64,000 bases of DNA. It comes from Streptosporangium pseudovulgare. GTDB taxonomy: Bacteria; Actinomycetota; Actinomycetes; Streptosporangiales; Streptosporangiaceae. The position numbers were made by a program, and so were the translations under genes. The stretch is taken from positions 62,001-126,000 of the forward strand of contig NZ_BMQJ01000001.1 in the NCBI RefSeq assembly GCF_014648055.1, given 5' to 3'. Positions 49,925 through 61,050 of this stretch are shown piece by piece. Under the pieces are notes generated by a model. It did no database searches. It saw only the letters and a program-made list of their open reading frames with translations, and was not told the origin of the DNA. Within the stretch, counting starts at the first letter, position 1, and each line of letters begins with the position of its first letter.

Positions 49925-50557
49925 TCAGGACGGGCGCGGCGTACCCGGGTCGTCCGGCCCGCCCGGCGCCCCGGGGTCGTCCGGCGTCTCGGGGTCGGCC
50001 GTCGGGTCGGCGCCCCGGTCGATCGCGTCCCACAGCGCCCGCTCGCCGGTGCCCCGGGCGGCGGCGCGGTCCGCCCCGCCGGAGCGTTCGTAACGGTCGG
50101 ACATGCCGGGCCAGCCGCCTCCCCTGACGGCGGCCGCCACTCCCCCGGCCAGCAGGACCAGGCCCCCCACGCCGGCCACCACCGGCCAGGCCGGGACCGC
50201 GGCGACCAGCCCGCCGGTCTGTCCGGCCGCTCCGGTGGCCTGCTCGGCGGCGACCGCGGCCGCCGCGGCCGGGCGGGATCCGGCCCAGGCCGCCGCCACC
50301 GCCCCGGCCCCGCACACCGCCATCACGCCGCCGACGATCCTGCGCCACACCCCCCTGGTCGCGAGCACCGCGACGACCGCGGCGAGCGACGCCCAGGCCG
50401 CCGGCCCCAGCGCGGGAGCCACGTCCGCCGCGGCGACCGGCACCGCGCGGGCGCCGTACGTCACGGTGAACCAGTCACGGCCGGAGGCGAGCAGCACCAG
50501 CCCGGCTCCCGCCGCGCACACCGCCACCCAGGTCCACAGCGCCCGCGCGGCCGTCAC
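49925..50557 (-). CDS. Trp-region conserved membrane protein (TIGR02234-like)
   Basis: A 210-residue membrane protein with four transmembrane segments: [58 protein letters not shown] and [15 protein letters not shown]. An acidic Pro-rich tail follows. The pattern matches the membrane protein found beside trp and his genes in actinobacteria. GTG 50557 overlaps the hisI stop (GTGA). In many relatives trpE stands between hisI and this gene; here it does not. Function unknown, possibly related to Trp export or synthesis. Confidence 0.82.
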   Translation of the reverse strand: MTAARALWTWVAVCAAGAGLVLLASGRDWFTVTYGARAVPVAAADVAPALGPAAWASLAAVVAVLATRGVWRRIVGGVMAVCGAGAVAAAWAGSRPAAAAAVAAEQATGAAGQTGGLVAAVPAWPVVAGVGGLVLLAGGVAAAVRGGGWPGMSDRYERSGGADRAAARGTGERALWDAIDRGADPTADPETPDDPGAPGGPDDPGTPRPS

Positions 50558-50901
50558 CCGGACGTCACCTCGAGCCGATCGGCGTCGAAGCAGGTGCGGT
50601 CGCCGGTGTGGCAGGCCGCGCCCACCTGGTCGACCTTGAGCAGGATCGTGTCGCCGTCGCAGTCGAGGGCGGCGGACCTGACGTGCTGGACGTGACCGGA
50701 GGTGTCGCCCTTCACCCAGTAGGCGCCGCGGCTGCGCGACCAGTAGGTGGCGCGGCCCGTGGTGAGGGTGCGGTGCAGCGCCTCGTCGTCCATCCAGGCG
50801 AGCATCAGCACCTCGCCGGTGTCGTACTGCTGGACGACGGCGGGCACCAGCCCGTCGCCGGTGCGCTTCAGCCGGGCCGCGATGGCGGGGTCAAGGGACA
50901 T
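50554..50901 (-). CDS. hisI: Phosphoribosyl-AMP cyclohydrolase
   Basis: A 115-residue zinc enzyme of histidine synthesis. It has [38 protein letters not shown] (Mg ligands) and the Cys/His ligand CHTGDRTCF. It is monofunctional, without a HisE domain. hisF is not adjacent; it lies 12 kb to the right on the same strand. Confidence 0.97.
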   Translation of the reverse strand: MSLDPAIAARLKRTGDGLVPAVVQQYDTGEVLMLAWMDDEALHRTLTTGRATYWSRSRGAYWVKGDTSGHVQHVRSAALDCDGDTILLKVDQVGAACHTGDRTCFDADRLEVTSG

Positions 50902-50991
50902 GCCGCAATTCTGCCGCAGCGGGGGGCCGGGCCGCCGCCCGGTCCCCGCACCGGCCGTACGGTCGCCGCGCGCCGGACGCCCCGCCGTGCC

Positions 50992-51948
50992 TCAGCGGGC
51001 GCGGTCGTCGTCGAGCAGATCGGCCGCCTGGACGACGATCCTGGGGTCGGGCACGCCCACGACCTCCCGGTCCTTGTCCGTGTAGTCGAACAGGCTGAGC
51101 ACGTGGCGCATCGCCTCGATGCGGGCGCGCTTCTTGTCGTTGCTCTTGATCACCGTCCACGGCGCCGCCTCCGTGTCGGTGTGCAGGAACATGTCCTCCT
51201 TGGCCTGGGTGTACTCCTCCCACTTGTCGAGGGAGGCCAGGTCCATGGGCGACAGCTTCCACTGCCGGACCGGGTCCACCTGGCGGATCACGAAGCGGGT
51301 GCGCTGCTCGGAGCGGGACACCGAGAACCAGAACTTCACCAGGTGGACGCCGTCGCGGACGAGCATGCGCTCGAACTCGGGGGTCTGCTCCAGGAACTCC
51401 AGGTAGTCGTCGGGCGAGACGAAGCCCATCACCCGCTCCACCCCGGCGCGGTTGTACCAGGAACGGTCGAAGAAGACCATCTCGCCGGCGGCCGGCAGGT
51501 GGGAGATGTAGCGCTGGAAGTACCACTGGGTGCTCTCGCGCTCGTTGGGCTTCTCCAGGGCGACGACGGTGGCGCCGCGCGGGTTGAGGTGCTCCATGAA
51601 CCGCTTGATGGTGCCGCCCTTGCCGGCCGCGTCGCGCCCCTCGAACAGGATCACCAGCCGCCCGCCGGTGTCCTTGATCCAGTACTGCAGCTTCAGCAGC
51701 TCGATCTGGAGGAGCCGCTTGAGCCGGTCGTACTCCGCCCGGCCCATCCGCTCGCCGTAGGGGTACTTCTCCCGCCAGGTGTCGACCGGGCTGCCGTCCT
51801 CCCTGACCAGCACGGGGTCGTCGTCGTCATCGTCCAGGACCCTCAGGTCGGACATCTCGTCGAGCAGTTCGCTGCGGGCCGCCGCGGAGCGCACGTCGAG
51901 CACCGGCGGCCGCTGCTCCTGCGCTCCCTCGTCGGTCAGGTCCGTCAT
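50992..51948 (-). CDS. ppk2: Polyphosphate kinase 2
   Basis: A 318-residue P-loop kinase that makes nucleotides from polyphosphate, or the reverse. It has Walker A FEGRDAAGKGG, the NPRG segment, FFDRSWYNRAGVERVMGF (Walker B and lid) and the C-terminal WKLSPMDL and TVIKSNDKKRARI. It is a single-domain class I PPK2. It stands alone with its own promoter region. In the upstream gap a large hairpin with tandem repeats closes the ABC operon. Confidence 0.95.
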   Translation of the reverse strand: MTDLTDEGAQEQRPPVLDVRSAAARSELLDEMSDLRVLDDDDDDPVLVREDGSPVDTWREKYPYGERMGRAEYDRLKRLLQIELLKLQYWIKDTGGRLVILFEGRDAAGKGGTIKRFMEHLNPRGATVVALEKPNERESTQWYFQRYISHLPAAGEMVFFDRSWYNRAGVERVMGFVSPDDYLEFLEQTPEFERMLVRDGVHLVKFWFSVSRSEQRTRFVIRQVDPVRQWKLSPMDLASLDKWEEYTQAKEDMFLHTDTEAAPWTVIKSNDKKRARIEAMRHVLSLFDYTDKDREVVGVPDPRIVVQAADLLDDDRAR

Positions 51949-52025
51949 CGATGTTCTCCCCGTGGCGCGGATGTCGGGTTCACACCACAGGCACTACCTC
52001 ACCGCCCGCGCGCTAATCCTCGGCG

Positions 52026-52128
52026 CCGCCACCGGAACGGCGCCGCCACCTGGACGGCGGCACCGCCGGACGGCGGCACCGCCGGACGGCGGCACCGCCG
52101 GACGGCGGGGGCACCGTTCCGGTGGCGG
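52026..52128. repeat. Tandem 16-bp repeats inside a 15-bp inverted repeat
   Basis: Three full copies of GGACGGCGGCACCGCC and a half copy start at 52052, 52068, 52084 and 52100. They are flanked by perfect 15-base arms: 52026-52040 pairs with 52114-52128 (left arm CCGCCACCGGAACGG). Each unit also holds GGCGGCACCGCC, a small hairpin. The structure lies 60-160 bases after the stop of the ABC exporter operon, so it may stop transcription. Copies of CGACCCCCGG follow at 52140-52180. Confidence 0.85.
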
Positions 52129-52188
52129 TGCCGGGGGCCGTGACCCCGGCGACCCCCGGGCGACCCCCGGCGACCCCCGGGACGGCCC

Positions 52189-53957
52189 TCAGGAGCGGGC
52201 CGCCGCGACCCAGGAGGCGTGCAGGTCGGCGTAGACGCCGCCCTGGCGGACCAGTTCGGCGTGCGGGCCGCGCTGCACGATCCGGCCCCGGTCGAAGACC
52301 AGCACCTCGTCGGCCGCCTCCGCGGTGGACAGCCGGTGGGCGATGGAGACGGCCGTACGGCCCCGCGTGACGCCCTCCAGCGCGCGGGCCAGCCGTACCT
52401 CCGTGGCGGGGTCCACCGCGGAGGTGGCCTCGTCGAGCAGGAGCAGGTCGGGGTCGGCGAGGTAGGCGCGGGCGAGGGCGACGAGCTGCCGCTCGCCCGA
52501 CGACAGCGACTCGCCCCGCTGGCCGACGGGGGTGGCCAGCCCGGCGGGCAGCCCCTCCAGCCAGTCGGCGAGCCCCAGCTCGGTCAGGGCCAGCGTGATC
52601 TCCTCGTCGGTCGCCGGCGGGCGGCCGAAGCGGATGTTGTCGGCGAGGGTGCCGTCGAACAGGAAGCCGTCCTGCGGCACCATGACGATCCGCTCGCGCA
52701 GCGAGGAGAAGCGGATCCGGCGCAGGTCCTCGCCGTCCACGGTGACCCGGCCGGAGACCGGGTCCATCAGGCGGGTCAGCAGCTTGGCGAAGGTGGTCTT
52801 GCCCGAGCCGGTCTCCCCCACCACCGCGATCCGCGAGCGCGGCGGGATCTCGACGGACACGTCGCTCAGCACCGGGGGGCCGCCGGGGTAGGAGAAGGAC
52901 ACGTCCTCGAAGGCGACGGAGATGGGGCCGCGCGGCAGCTCGACCCCGTCCGGGCCCGGGTCGGCCACGTCGGGCGGGGTGTCCAGCACGCCCAGGACGC
53001 GCCGCCAGCCGGCCACCGCGTTCTGGGCGTCGCTGAGCACCTCGGTGGCGGTCTGCAGGGGCGAGACGAACAGGGTGATCAGGAACAGGAAGGCGACCAG
53101 GCTGCCGGCGGTCATCTCGCCGGAGACGCCCAGCCGCACCCCGAGCAGCACCACGCCGGCGACGGTCGCCGCCGCGACGATCTCCGTCACCGGGAACACC
53201 GTGGCGACGATCCGCTGCGCGCGGGTCTGCGCGGCCCTGCTGGCGTCGATCGCGGCGTCCAGCCGCTCGGCGGTGCGGGCCTCGGAGGCGTGGGCGCGGA
53301 TCACCGCGGCGCCCACGACCGACTCGCTGACCGCGGCCAGCATGTCGCCGGCCCGCTCGCGGACCAGCGTGTAGGCGCCCGACAGCCACCGCTGGAAGCG
53401 CGGCAGCACGATCATCAGGGGCAGGAAGCAGGCCCACACCAGCAGGGTGAGCTGCCAGGAGTAGACCGCCATCAGGACGGTCGCGACCAGGAGCTGCCCC
53501 ATCGAGATGATGATCATCAGGCCGCCCCACTGCATGAACGTGCTGATCTGGTCCACGTCGCCGGTGACGCGGGAGACCAGGGCGCCGCGGCGCTCGGAGT
53601 TCTGGGTGAGCACCGACAGGTCGTGCACATGGCGGAAGCCGCGCACCCGCAACGTGGCCAGGGACGCCTCGGTGACCCGGTAGAGGCGGACGTTCATCAG
53701 GTACGCGCACAGCGCGGTGAGCACCACGGCCACCGCGCACAGCAGCACGGCGGAGCGGATGTAGGGCACGTCCGGGACCGACCCCTTGAGCCCCCGGTCG
53801 ATGGTCTGCTGGACGGCGATCGGCACGATCACCTTGCCGACCGTCGCGACCACGGCCAGGGCGAGCGTCCCGGCCAGGCCCTTGCGGAACTCGGGCGTGA
53901 GCGACAGCCCGTGGCGTACGGTGGCCAGCGCCGAGCGCTCGGTCCCCTGAAGCGAAC

Positions 53958-53961
<4 letters not shown>
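52189..53961 (-). CDS. ABC exporter half, catalytic subunit of a heterodimer
   Basis: A 590-residue protein with six transmembrane helices (about 25-310) and an ATPase domain (about 340-585). Walker A is GETGSGKT, the Q-loop VPQDGF, Walker B LLLLDEAT with the catalytic Glu, and the H-loop AHRL. The signature is LSSGERQ instead of LSGGQ. The GTG start at 53961 overlaps the partner stop (GTGA). With the partner it forms an exporter with one weak ATP site, the layout known from TM287/288 and BmrCD. It probably extrudes lipids or drugs; the substrate is unknown. Confidence 0.94.
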
Positions 53962-55814
<1,853 letters not shown>

Positions 55815-55850
55815 TCGGGAGGTGTCCTTTCAGAGAGGAGAAGCGGGGGG

Positions 55851-55864
55851 TACGTTTCCACGTA
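55851..55864. promoter_or_regulatory. Small inverted repeat upstream of the ABC exporter operon
   Basis: TACGTTTCCACGTA (5-bp arms, 4-base centre) lies 37 bases before the ATG at 55814, next to GATAGT on the minus strand, a possible -10. It may be an operator; short, so weak. Confidence 0.3.
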
Positions 55865-55979
55865 AGTCACTATCACGCCAGATCATGTCCTTATTCCCGC
55901 CGGGCCTCCTCCGGGCCTTCTCCGGAGCGCCCGTCACCGGCGAAATCGTCCGGGCCCGGGGGGTTGTTAGGATCGCCGA

Positions 55980-56633
55980 ATGACCCACGCCCGCGCCGAA
56001 CGCGCCGCGCTGAGCGACCTGTTCCTCCAGGTCGGCCCGGACGCCCCCACCCTGTGCGAGGGGTGGACGGCCTTCGACCTGGCGGCCCACCTCGTGCTGC
56101 GCGAACGCCGCCCGGACGCCGCGGGCGGCATCGCGATCCGGCGGCTGGCCGGCCGCACCGCCGCGGTGCAGGAGTCCCTCAAGGCCCGGCACGGCTACGC
56201 CGGCCTGGTGGAGCTGGTCCGCTCCGGCCCGGCGGGACTGTACGGCCTCGTCCCCGGCCTGGACCGCGCGGTCAACGCCGTGGAGCTGTTCGTCCACCAC
56301 GAGGACGTACGGCGGGCGCAGCCGGGCTGGGAGCCGCGGGAGCTGTCCCCGGGCTTCGAGGAACTGCTGTGGAAGCGGCTGCGCGGCCTCGGCCGCCTGC
56401 TGCTGCGCAGGTCGCCGGTGGGCGTGGTGCTGCGCCGCACCGGCGGCCCGGCCGGCGGGGGCTCCCGCGACGTGCTGCTCGGCGGGCCCCGGGGCGGCGC
56501 GCGGGTGGAGGTGTCGGGCCGGCCCGGTGAGCTGGTGCTGTTCTGTTTCGGCCGTCAGCCGTACGCCAGGGTCGAGCCGGCCGGTTCCCCGGAGGCGGTG
56601 GCGCGCCTGCGGGACGCCTCCCTGGGGGTCTAG
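55980..56633 (+). CDS. TIGR03085-family metal-binding protein (MDMPI/DinB-like)
   Basis: A 217-residue protein related to mycothiol-dependent maleylpyruvate isomerase. It has the N-terminal four-helix part with CEGWTAFDLAAHLVLRERRPDA, the metal His residues and AVNAVELFVHHEDVRRAQPGW. The C-terminal domain starts at about residue 155. Family members may use mycothiol or act as carriers; none of that can be seen here. It is divergent from the ABC operon and converges on the MerR gene. Confidence 0.88.
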   Translation: MTHARAERAALSDLFLQVGPDAPTLCEGWTAFDLAAHLVLRERRPDAAGGIAIRRLAGRTAAVQESLKARHGYAGLVELVRSGPAGLYGLVPGLDRAVNAVELFVHHEDVRRAQPGWEPRELSPGFEELLWKRLRGLGRLLLRRSPVGVVLRRTGGPAGGGSRDVLLGGPRGGARVEVSGRPGELVLFCFGRQPYARVEPAGSPEAVARLRDASLGV

Positions 56634-56648
56634 CCGGCCGGACCGTCT

Positions 56649-56662
56649 GGACCGGCCGGTCC
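56649..56662. terminator. Palindrome between converging genes
   Basis: GGACCGGCCGGTCC is a perfect 14-bp palindrome in the 31-bp gap between the TIGR03085 and MerR stops. It may terminate both. Confidence 0.45.
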
Positions 56663-56664
56663 GC

Positions 56665-57420
56665 TCAGCCGTCCCCGCCTCCGGAGCCGTCCCGGCCCCG
56701 CGAACCGTCCCGGGGCCCTGAGCCGTCACCGCCCCGCGGGTCGTCACCGCCCTGGGGACCGCCACCGCCCTTCGGGCAGCGGGGCCCCTCCGAGTCGTCG
56801 CCGAACAGGCGGGCCGAGGCCTCGGCCTGGGCGATCCGCCGCAGCGCGGCGACCAGCGCGTCGCCGAGGGAGGTCCCGACCACGACCAGCTCGACCATGC
56901 CCTCCAGGTCCGTCCGCTCGGCCACGGCCGCGACGTCGGCCCGCGCGATCAGCTCCGCCGCCCGGGCGTACTCGTCGAGACGGTCCAGCATGCCGTCGTA
57001 GCCCAGTCCCGCCGCGGTGAGCAGCACGCCGGTGACGGCCTGCATCGCGGGGCTGTCGGACTCCTCCTCCCAGCCGTGGCGCTCGATCAGCTCCCTGGCC
57101 CGGCGCTCGGCCCTGTCCCACTCCTCGCCCTCACCGGGCTCCCTGCGGGGGGTGACCGCCTTCTGCGCGACGCCGAGCTGGTCGTGCAGGCTGCGGCCGG
57201 GCTCGCCGAGATGGGCGAGCAGCTCGCGGATGTCGGCGATGGACAGCCCGGCGTAGTCGGCCAGGGCCCGCACCAGCATGATGCGGCGCACGTGCCGCTG
57301 ATCGTATCTGGCCTGGTTGGGGCTGGTCCGCTCCCCGCTGGGGAGCAGCCCCTCCCGCAGATAGAACTTGATCATCGGCACGGAGACGCCCGTCGTCCGA
57401 CTCAGCTCCGCCATCCGCAC
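56665..57420 (-). CDS. MerR-family transcription regulator
   Basis: A 251-residue regulator. The winged-helix DNA-binding part is MRMAELSRTTGVSVPMIKFYLREGLLP, then RYDQRHVRRIMLVRALADYAGLSIADIRELL, followed by a helical effector region. The C-terminal 35 residues are Gly/Asp/Arg repeats (PRGGDGSGPRDGSRG). It is divergent from a membrane-protein operon, with an almost perfect palindrome in the 79-bp gap, which is very probably its operator. The effector ligand is unknown. Confidence 0.9.
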   Translation of the reverse strand: MRMAELSRTTGVSVPMIKFYLREGLLPSGERTSPNQARYDQRHVRRIMLVRALADYAGLSIADIRELLAHLGEPGRSLHDQLGVAQKAVTPRREPGEGEEWDRAERRARELIERHGWEEESDSPAMQAVTGVLLTAAGLGYDGMLDRLDEYARAAELIARADVAAVAERTDLEGMVELVVVGTSLGDALVAALRRIAQAEASARLFGDDSEGPRCPKGGGGPQGGDDPRGGDGSGPRDGSRGRDGSGGGDG

Positions 57421-57459
57421 AGCGTCCTCCTCTTGTGGTCCCCTCCGAGTTTAGCTATA

Positions 57460-57481
57460 GATAATAGATATATCTGTTATC
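57460..57481. promoter_or_regulatory. 22-bp inverted repeat, probable MerR operator
   Basis: GATAATAGATA and TATCTGTTATC form a 22-bp palindrome with a perfect AGATATATCT core and only one mismatched pair. It lies between the divergent MerR gene and the membrane-protein gene, 19 bases before the GTG at 57500. The position fits a site where MerR controls its own and the neighbour's promoter. Confidence 0.75.
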
Positions 57482-57499
57482 CGTTCGGAAGGACGCCCC

Positions 57500-58441
57500 G
57501 TGCCGCGCCCGCACCGCCCCCTGCTGTTCATGTCCGCCGTCATGGCCGCCCTCGCGGTCGTCGCGACGGGCGGCCTCCTCCTCGACGACCGCACCCTGGA
57601 CGGCACGCCCGTCTGGGCCAAGCCGCTGAAGTTCGCCCTCTCGCTCGGGATCTACGGGGTCACCTGGTCATGGCTGCTCTCCCTCGTCCCCCCGGCGACG
57701 CGGGCCGCCCGATGGAGCCGGTGGCTGGGCACCGCCCTGGCCGCCGCCGCGCTGGCCGAGATGGCGGTCATCGTCATCCAGGCGGCCCGGGGGCGGCGCA
57801 GCCACTTCAACGTCTCCACCCCGCTGGACTCCGCCCTGTACTCCGCCATGGGCACCACCATCATCGTGCTGATGGTCGCCAACGTCCTGGCGGCGGTCCT
57901 GGTGGCGCGTGGACGGCGGGTGGAGGCGGCGGACACCTGGGCGGTCCGCATCGGGCTGGCCGTCTCCGCCGCGGGCATGGCCCTGGGCTACCTGATGGTC
58001 CGGCCCAGCGCCGCCCAGCTCGCCGCCCCCGTGGTCACCGCCGTCGGCGCGCACGGCGTCGGCGTCGCCGACGGCGGGCCGGGCCTGCCCCTCCTGGGGT
58101 GGAGCACCACCGGCGGCGACCTGCGCGTCCCGCACTTCGTCGGCATGCACGCCCTGCAGGCCCTGCCGCTGCTCGCCCTCGCCGCCCGCCGCGTCGCCGA
58201 CCGGACGGCCCGGCTGCGCCTGGTCGCCGCCGGCGGCCTCGGCTACGCCGGGCTGACCGCCCTGGTGACCTGGCAGGCGCTGCGCGGCCAGCCGCTGCTG
58301 CGGCCCGACGGCCCGACCCTGGCCGCCGCCGGGCTGCTCCTGGCCGTCACCGCGGCCGTCGCCCTCCCCGCCCTGCCGTTCCTGTCCGCGCCCGCCGCCC
58401 GGCGGGCCGTGGCCGCGACCCCCGCCGAGGTGAAGCCGTGA
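57500..58441 (+). CDS. Hypothetical membrane protein under MerR control
   Basis: A 313-residue protein with about eight transmembrane segments. It has a conserved-looking VWAKPLKFALSLGIYGVTW near the N-terminus and VPHFVGMHALQALPLL in the middle; I do not recognise a characterised family. The GTG start at 57500 has GGAAGG upstream. Its TGA overlaps the GTG of the Aba4-like gene, so the two form an operon, probably controlled by the divergent MerR gene. Confidence 0.82.
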   Translation: MPRPHRPLLFMSAVMAALAVVATGGLLLDDRTLDGTPVWAKPLKFALSLGIYGVTWSWLLSLVPPATRAARWSRWLGTALAAAALAEMAVIVIQAARGRRSHFNVSTPLDSALYSAMGTTIIVLMVANVLAAVLVARGRRVEAADTWAVRIGLAVSAAGMALGYLMVRPSAAQLAAPVVTAVGAHGVGVADGGPGLPLLGWSTTGGDLRVPHFVGMHALQALPLLALAARRVADRTARLRLVAAGGLGYAGLTALVTWQALRGQPLLRPDGPTLAAAGLLLAVTAAVALPALPFLSAPAARRAVAATPAEVKP

Positions 58442-58932
58442 CCGAGACCCTCTTCCAGCTCAGCTTCCTGGCCGCCGCGCCCTTCTGGGCCCTGATGATC
58501 GTCGCGCCGGCGTGGTCGCGCACCCGGCGGGTCATCGGCTCGCCGCTGATCGTGCTGCCCTCGCTCGCGGTGTGCCTGACGCTGCTCGTCCCCCTGCTGG
58601 CGGACTTCTGGCCCGTGGTGACCCGCCCCACCCTGTCCGGCCTCGTCGCGCTGACCCGCGACCCGCAGGCGCTGGCCGCCCTGTGGGCGCAGATCATCTC
58701 GTGGGACCTGCTCGTGGGCCGGTGGATCTATCTCGACAGCCGGGAGAGGGGGATCCATCCGCTGGTGACGGCGCCGATCCTGATCTCCGCGATCCTGCTG
58801 TCCCCCCTATCCCTACCGGTATATCTGACCCTGAGGGGTTGGACATCGCGGCGTCCCGACCGCACGATAGCGAAGGCGCGTCATGCCGAACCCGTGAAAC
58901 CGCAATGGCCGGTCGAAGCGGGACAGGTATGA
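58438..58932 (+). CDS. Aba4-like membrane protein (DUF4281)
   Basis: A 164-residue protein with four transmembrane segments. FQLSFLAAAPFWALMIVAP, the central WAQIISWDLLVGRWIYLDSRERG and PLSLPVYLTLRGW match the Aba4-like family named for a plant xanthophyll-pathway protein. The function in bacteria is unknown. The GTG start at 58438 overlaps the previous stop (GTGA). The final 25 residues are soluble. Confidence 0.85.
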   Translation: MTETLFQLSFLAAAPFWALMIVAPAWSRTRRVIGSPLIVLPSLAVCLTLLVPLLADFWPVVTRPTLSGLVALTRDPQALAALWAQIISWDLLVGRWIYLDSRERGIHPLVTAPILISAILLSPLSLPVYLTLRGWTSRRPDRTIAKARHAEPVKPQWPVEAGQV

Positions 58933-58937
58933 TGATC

Positions 58938-58996
58938 AAAATCCGGGAGCCACTCGGGCCGAAGATGCCAAAGATCATTAAAATCCGGGTATATAC
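58938..58996 (+). promoter_or_regulatory. Direct repeats and -10-like element before the 53-residue peptide gene
   Basis: AAAATCCGGG occurs at 58938-58947 and 58980-58989, 42 bases apart (four helical turns). The second copy runs into TATATAC (58990-58996), a good -10 about 30 bases before ATG 59027. The arrangement suggests an activator or repressor bound on one face of the DNA (inference). Confidence 0.5.
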
Positions 58997-59026
58997 GGCT
59001 GGGACGGGAACTGCAGGAGGCCCCCA

Positions 59027-59188
59027 ATGCAGGTCAAGAAGATCCTCACCTATGTGGCGATAGCCTTCGTGGCCTTTTATCTCTTCACCAAACCGGCCCA
59101 GGCGGCGGAGGCGGTGAACGGCGTCTTCGACGGGATCATCAGGGGGGCCGACCAACTCGCCGTGTTCTTCACACGTGTGCTGACCTAG
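59027..59188 (+). CDS. Small membrane peptide, 53 residues
   Basis: ATG 59027 has AGGAGG upstream. The product begins MQVKKILTYVAIAFVAFYLF, a hydrophobic helix after two Lys. A hydrophilic part with TKPAQAAEAVNGVFDGI and a second amphipathic helix ADQLAVFF follow. The form (KKILTY helix, QAAEAVNG) looks like small conserved actinobacterial membrane proteins. Too short for most gene finders. It precedes the glutamine-synthetase-like gene by 259 bases, so the two need not share a transcript. Function unknown. Confidence 0.75.
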   Translation: MQVKKILTYVAIAFVAFYLFTKPAQAAEAVNGVFDGIIRGADQLAVFFTRVLT

Positions 59189-59447
59189 CCCGGCGGGTCC
59201 GCCCCGACCTTCCCAGGCGCTCCCGCCGACCCCGCGGGAGCGCACGGCATCCCGGCACCGCGTCCACCATGACGCCATCGTGACGCCTCCGGCGTCCCCT
59301 CAGGCGCCCCCGGGACCACCGGAACGACGCGGGGACACCGCGGAGACGCCGCCGGAGACCCCCGGTGAGTCCACGACGGCCCCATGGCGTCACCGGCGCC
59401 GCCCCGATGTGCTTCCGCCGTACCGCCGGACGTGTTACGCACGAGAC

Positions 59448-60842
59448 ATGGCAGATCGTCACAGCGTGACCGGAACCCACCCGCTCGACCCGGACGAGCG
59501 GCGCGTCCTCGAACGCGCCGAGACCGAGGGCATCGAACTGGTCCGCTTCCTGTACGCCGACCACGGAGGCGTCATCCGCGGCAAGGCCGCCTCCCGCTCC
59601 CGGCTCGCCGAGCGGCTCGGCTCGGGCATCGGCCACACCGTGGCGATGATGGCGATGAACATGCTCGACCAGCTCCAGAAGGTCGAGCACCTCGGCCCGG
59701 TCGGCGAGGTGCGCATCGTCCCCGACCCGGCCACCTTCGTCGCCCTCCCCTACGCCCCCGGCGCCGCCGCCATGGTGTCGGACCTGCGCCGCCCCGACGG
59801 CTCCCCCTGGGAGGCCTGCCCGCGCACCTTCCTGCGGGAGGCGATCGACGCCCTGGCCGCCGAGGGTCACACCCTGGTCGCCGCCTACGAGCCGGAGTTC
59901 ACCCTCGGCCGCCGCGTGCCGCCCCCGTCCGGCGGCCTCGACCGGCTGGTCCCCGTCGACGACAGCCTGTGCTACGCCACCCCCGGCTTCAACCAGGCCC
60001 ACGACTACACGATGCGGCTGGTGCGCGCCCTGCAGGGCCAGGGGCTGCACGTCGAGCACTACCACCCCGAGCTGGGCCACGGCCAGCAGGAGCTGTCGAT
60101 CCGCCACGCCCCCGCGCTGCGCGCCGCCGACAACCACGTGACCTACCGCGAGACCGTCCGCGGCGTGGCCTCCGCCATGGGACTGTGGGCCTCCCTGGCC
60201 CCCAAGCCGCTGGCCGACCAGGCCGGCAACGGCGCCCACCTGCACCTTTCCCTGTGGGACCGGGACCTGCGGGTCAACGCCTTCGGTGACGCCGGCGACC
60301 GCTACGGCCTCTCGCCCCTCGCCTACCGCTTCATCGGCGGCCTCCTCGCCCACCTGCCCGCCCTGACCGCGCTGACCTGCGGCTCGGTCAACGGCTTCCG
60401 GCGGCTGACGCCCGGGATGTGGTCGAGCGCCCACGTCTGCTACGGCATGGACAACCGGGAGGCCGCGGTGCGGATCTGCTCCCCCGTGGGCGGCGACGCC
60501 GAGGCGGCGGCCAACCTGGAGTTCAAACCCTCCGACTCCTCGGCCAACCCCTACCTGTCGCTGGGCGCCGTCATCCACGCCGGCCTGGACGGCATCCGCC
60601 GCGGCCTCGACCCCGGCGACCCGGTCGACGTCGACCCCGCCACCCTCCCCGAGGGGAGCGTGCCCCGGCTGCCCGCGACGCTCGCGGAGGCCCTGGACGC
60701 GCTGGAGGCCGACGAGCTCCTCATGAACGCCCTCGGCCCGCTGCGCGCCACGGCCTACCTGGCCGTCAAACGCTCCGAGGCCCGCGCCTTCGCCCTCCAG
60801 GACGCCGACTACGAACTCTTCCACCACTTCCGCGTCTTCTGA
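59448..60842 (+). CDS. Glutamine synthetase family protein (GlnA3/GlnA4-like)
   Basis: A 464-residue ATP-dependent ligase. It has the beta-grasp part with VRFLYADHGGVIRGKAA, the metal-binding YEPEFTL, HVEHYHPELGHGQQELS, GNGAHLHLSLW (ATP/metal), RRLTPGMWSSAHVCYG and FKPSDSSANPYL. The ATG at 59448 puts the conserved part at the normal place; the longer frame before it has no similarity. It lacks the tightly conserved adenylylation loop of GlnA1. It may glutamylate an amine such as a polyamine, as known for GlnA3/GlnA4 in Streptomyces. The substrate is not predictable. Confidence 0.92.
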   Translation: MADRHSVTGTHPLDPDERRVLERAETEGIELVRFLYADHGGVIRGKAASRSRLAERLGSGIGHTVAMMAMNMLDQLQKVEHLGPVGEVRIVPDPATFVALPYAPGAAAMVSDLRRPDGSPWEACPRTFLREAIDALAAEGHTLVAAYEPEFTLGRRVPPPSGGLDRLVPVDDSLCYATPGFNQAHDYTMRLVRALQGQGLHVEHYHPELGHGQQELSIRHAPALRAADNHVTYRETVRGVASAMGLWASLAPKPLADQAGNGAHLHLSLWDRDLRVNAFGDAGDRYGLSPLAYRFIGGLLAHLPALTALTCGSVNGFRRLTPGMWSSAHVCYGMDNREAAVRICSPVGGDAEAAANLEFKPSDSSANPYLSLGAVIHAGLDGIRRGLDPGDPVDVDPATLPEGSVPRLPATLAEALDALEADELLMNALGPLRATAYLAVKRSEARAFALQDADYELFHHFRVF

Positions 60843-61050
60843 TCCGCCGGGGCACACCGGTGGCCGCGGGCAGCCCCTCCCACCCATGCGGGTGATCTCC
60901 AGCATGGGCATGCCGGAGGCGTCATCGCCGCCGACACGTCGTGGTTTCCGCCCCCGCCGCGGCATATGCCGCGAACCTCATGGTCAACGCGTTGCCCGAC
61001 TCGTCTCATCTCACTGTGAGACGCCCGGGAATCTCGATACCGTGGCAGGT

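Noticed and set aside
52026..52128. Possible CRISPR array or small RNA gene
   Set aside because: No unique spacers between the 16-bp units; better explained as a nested hairpin.
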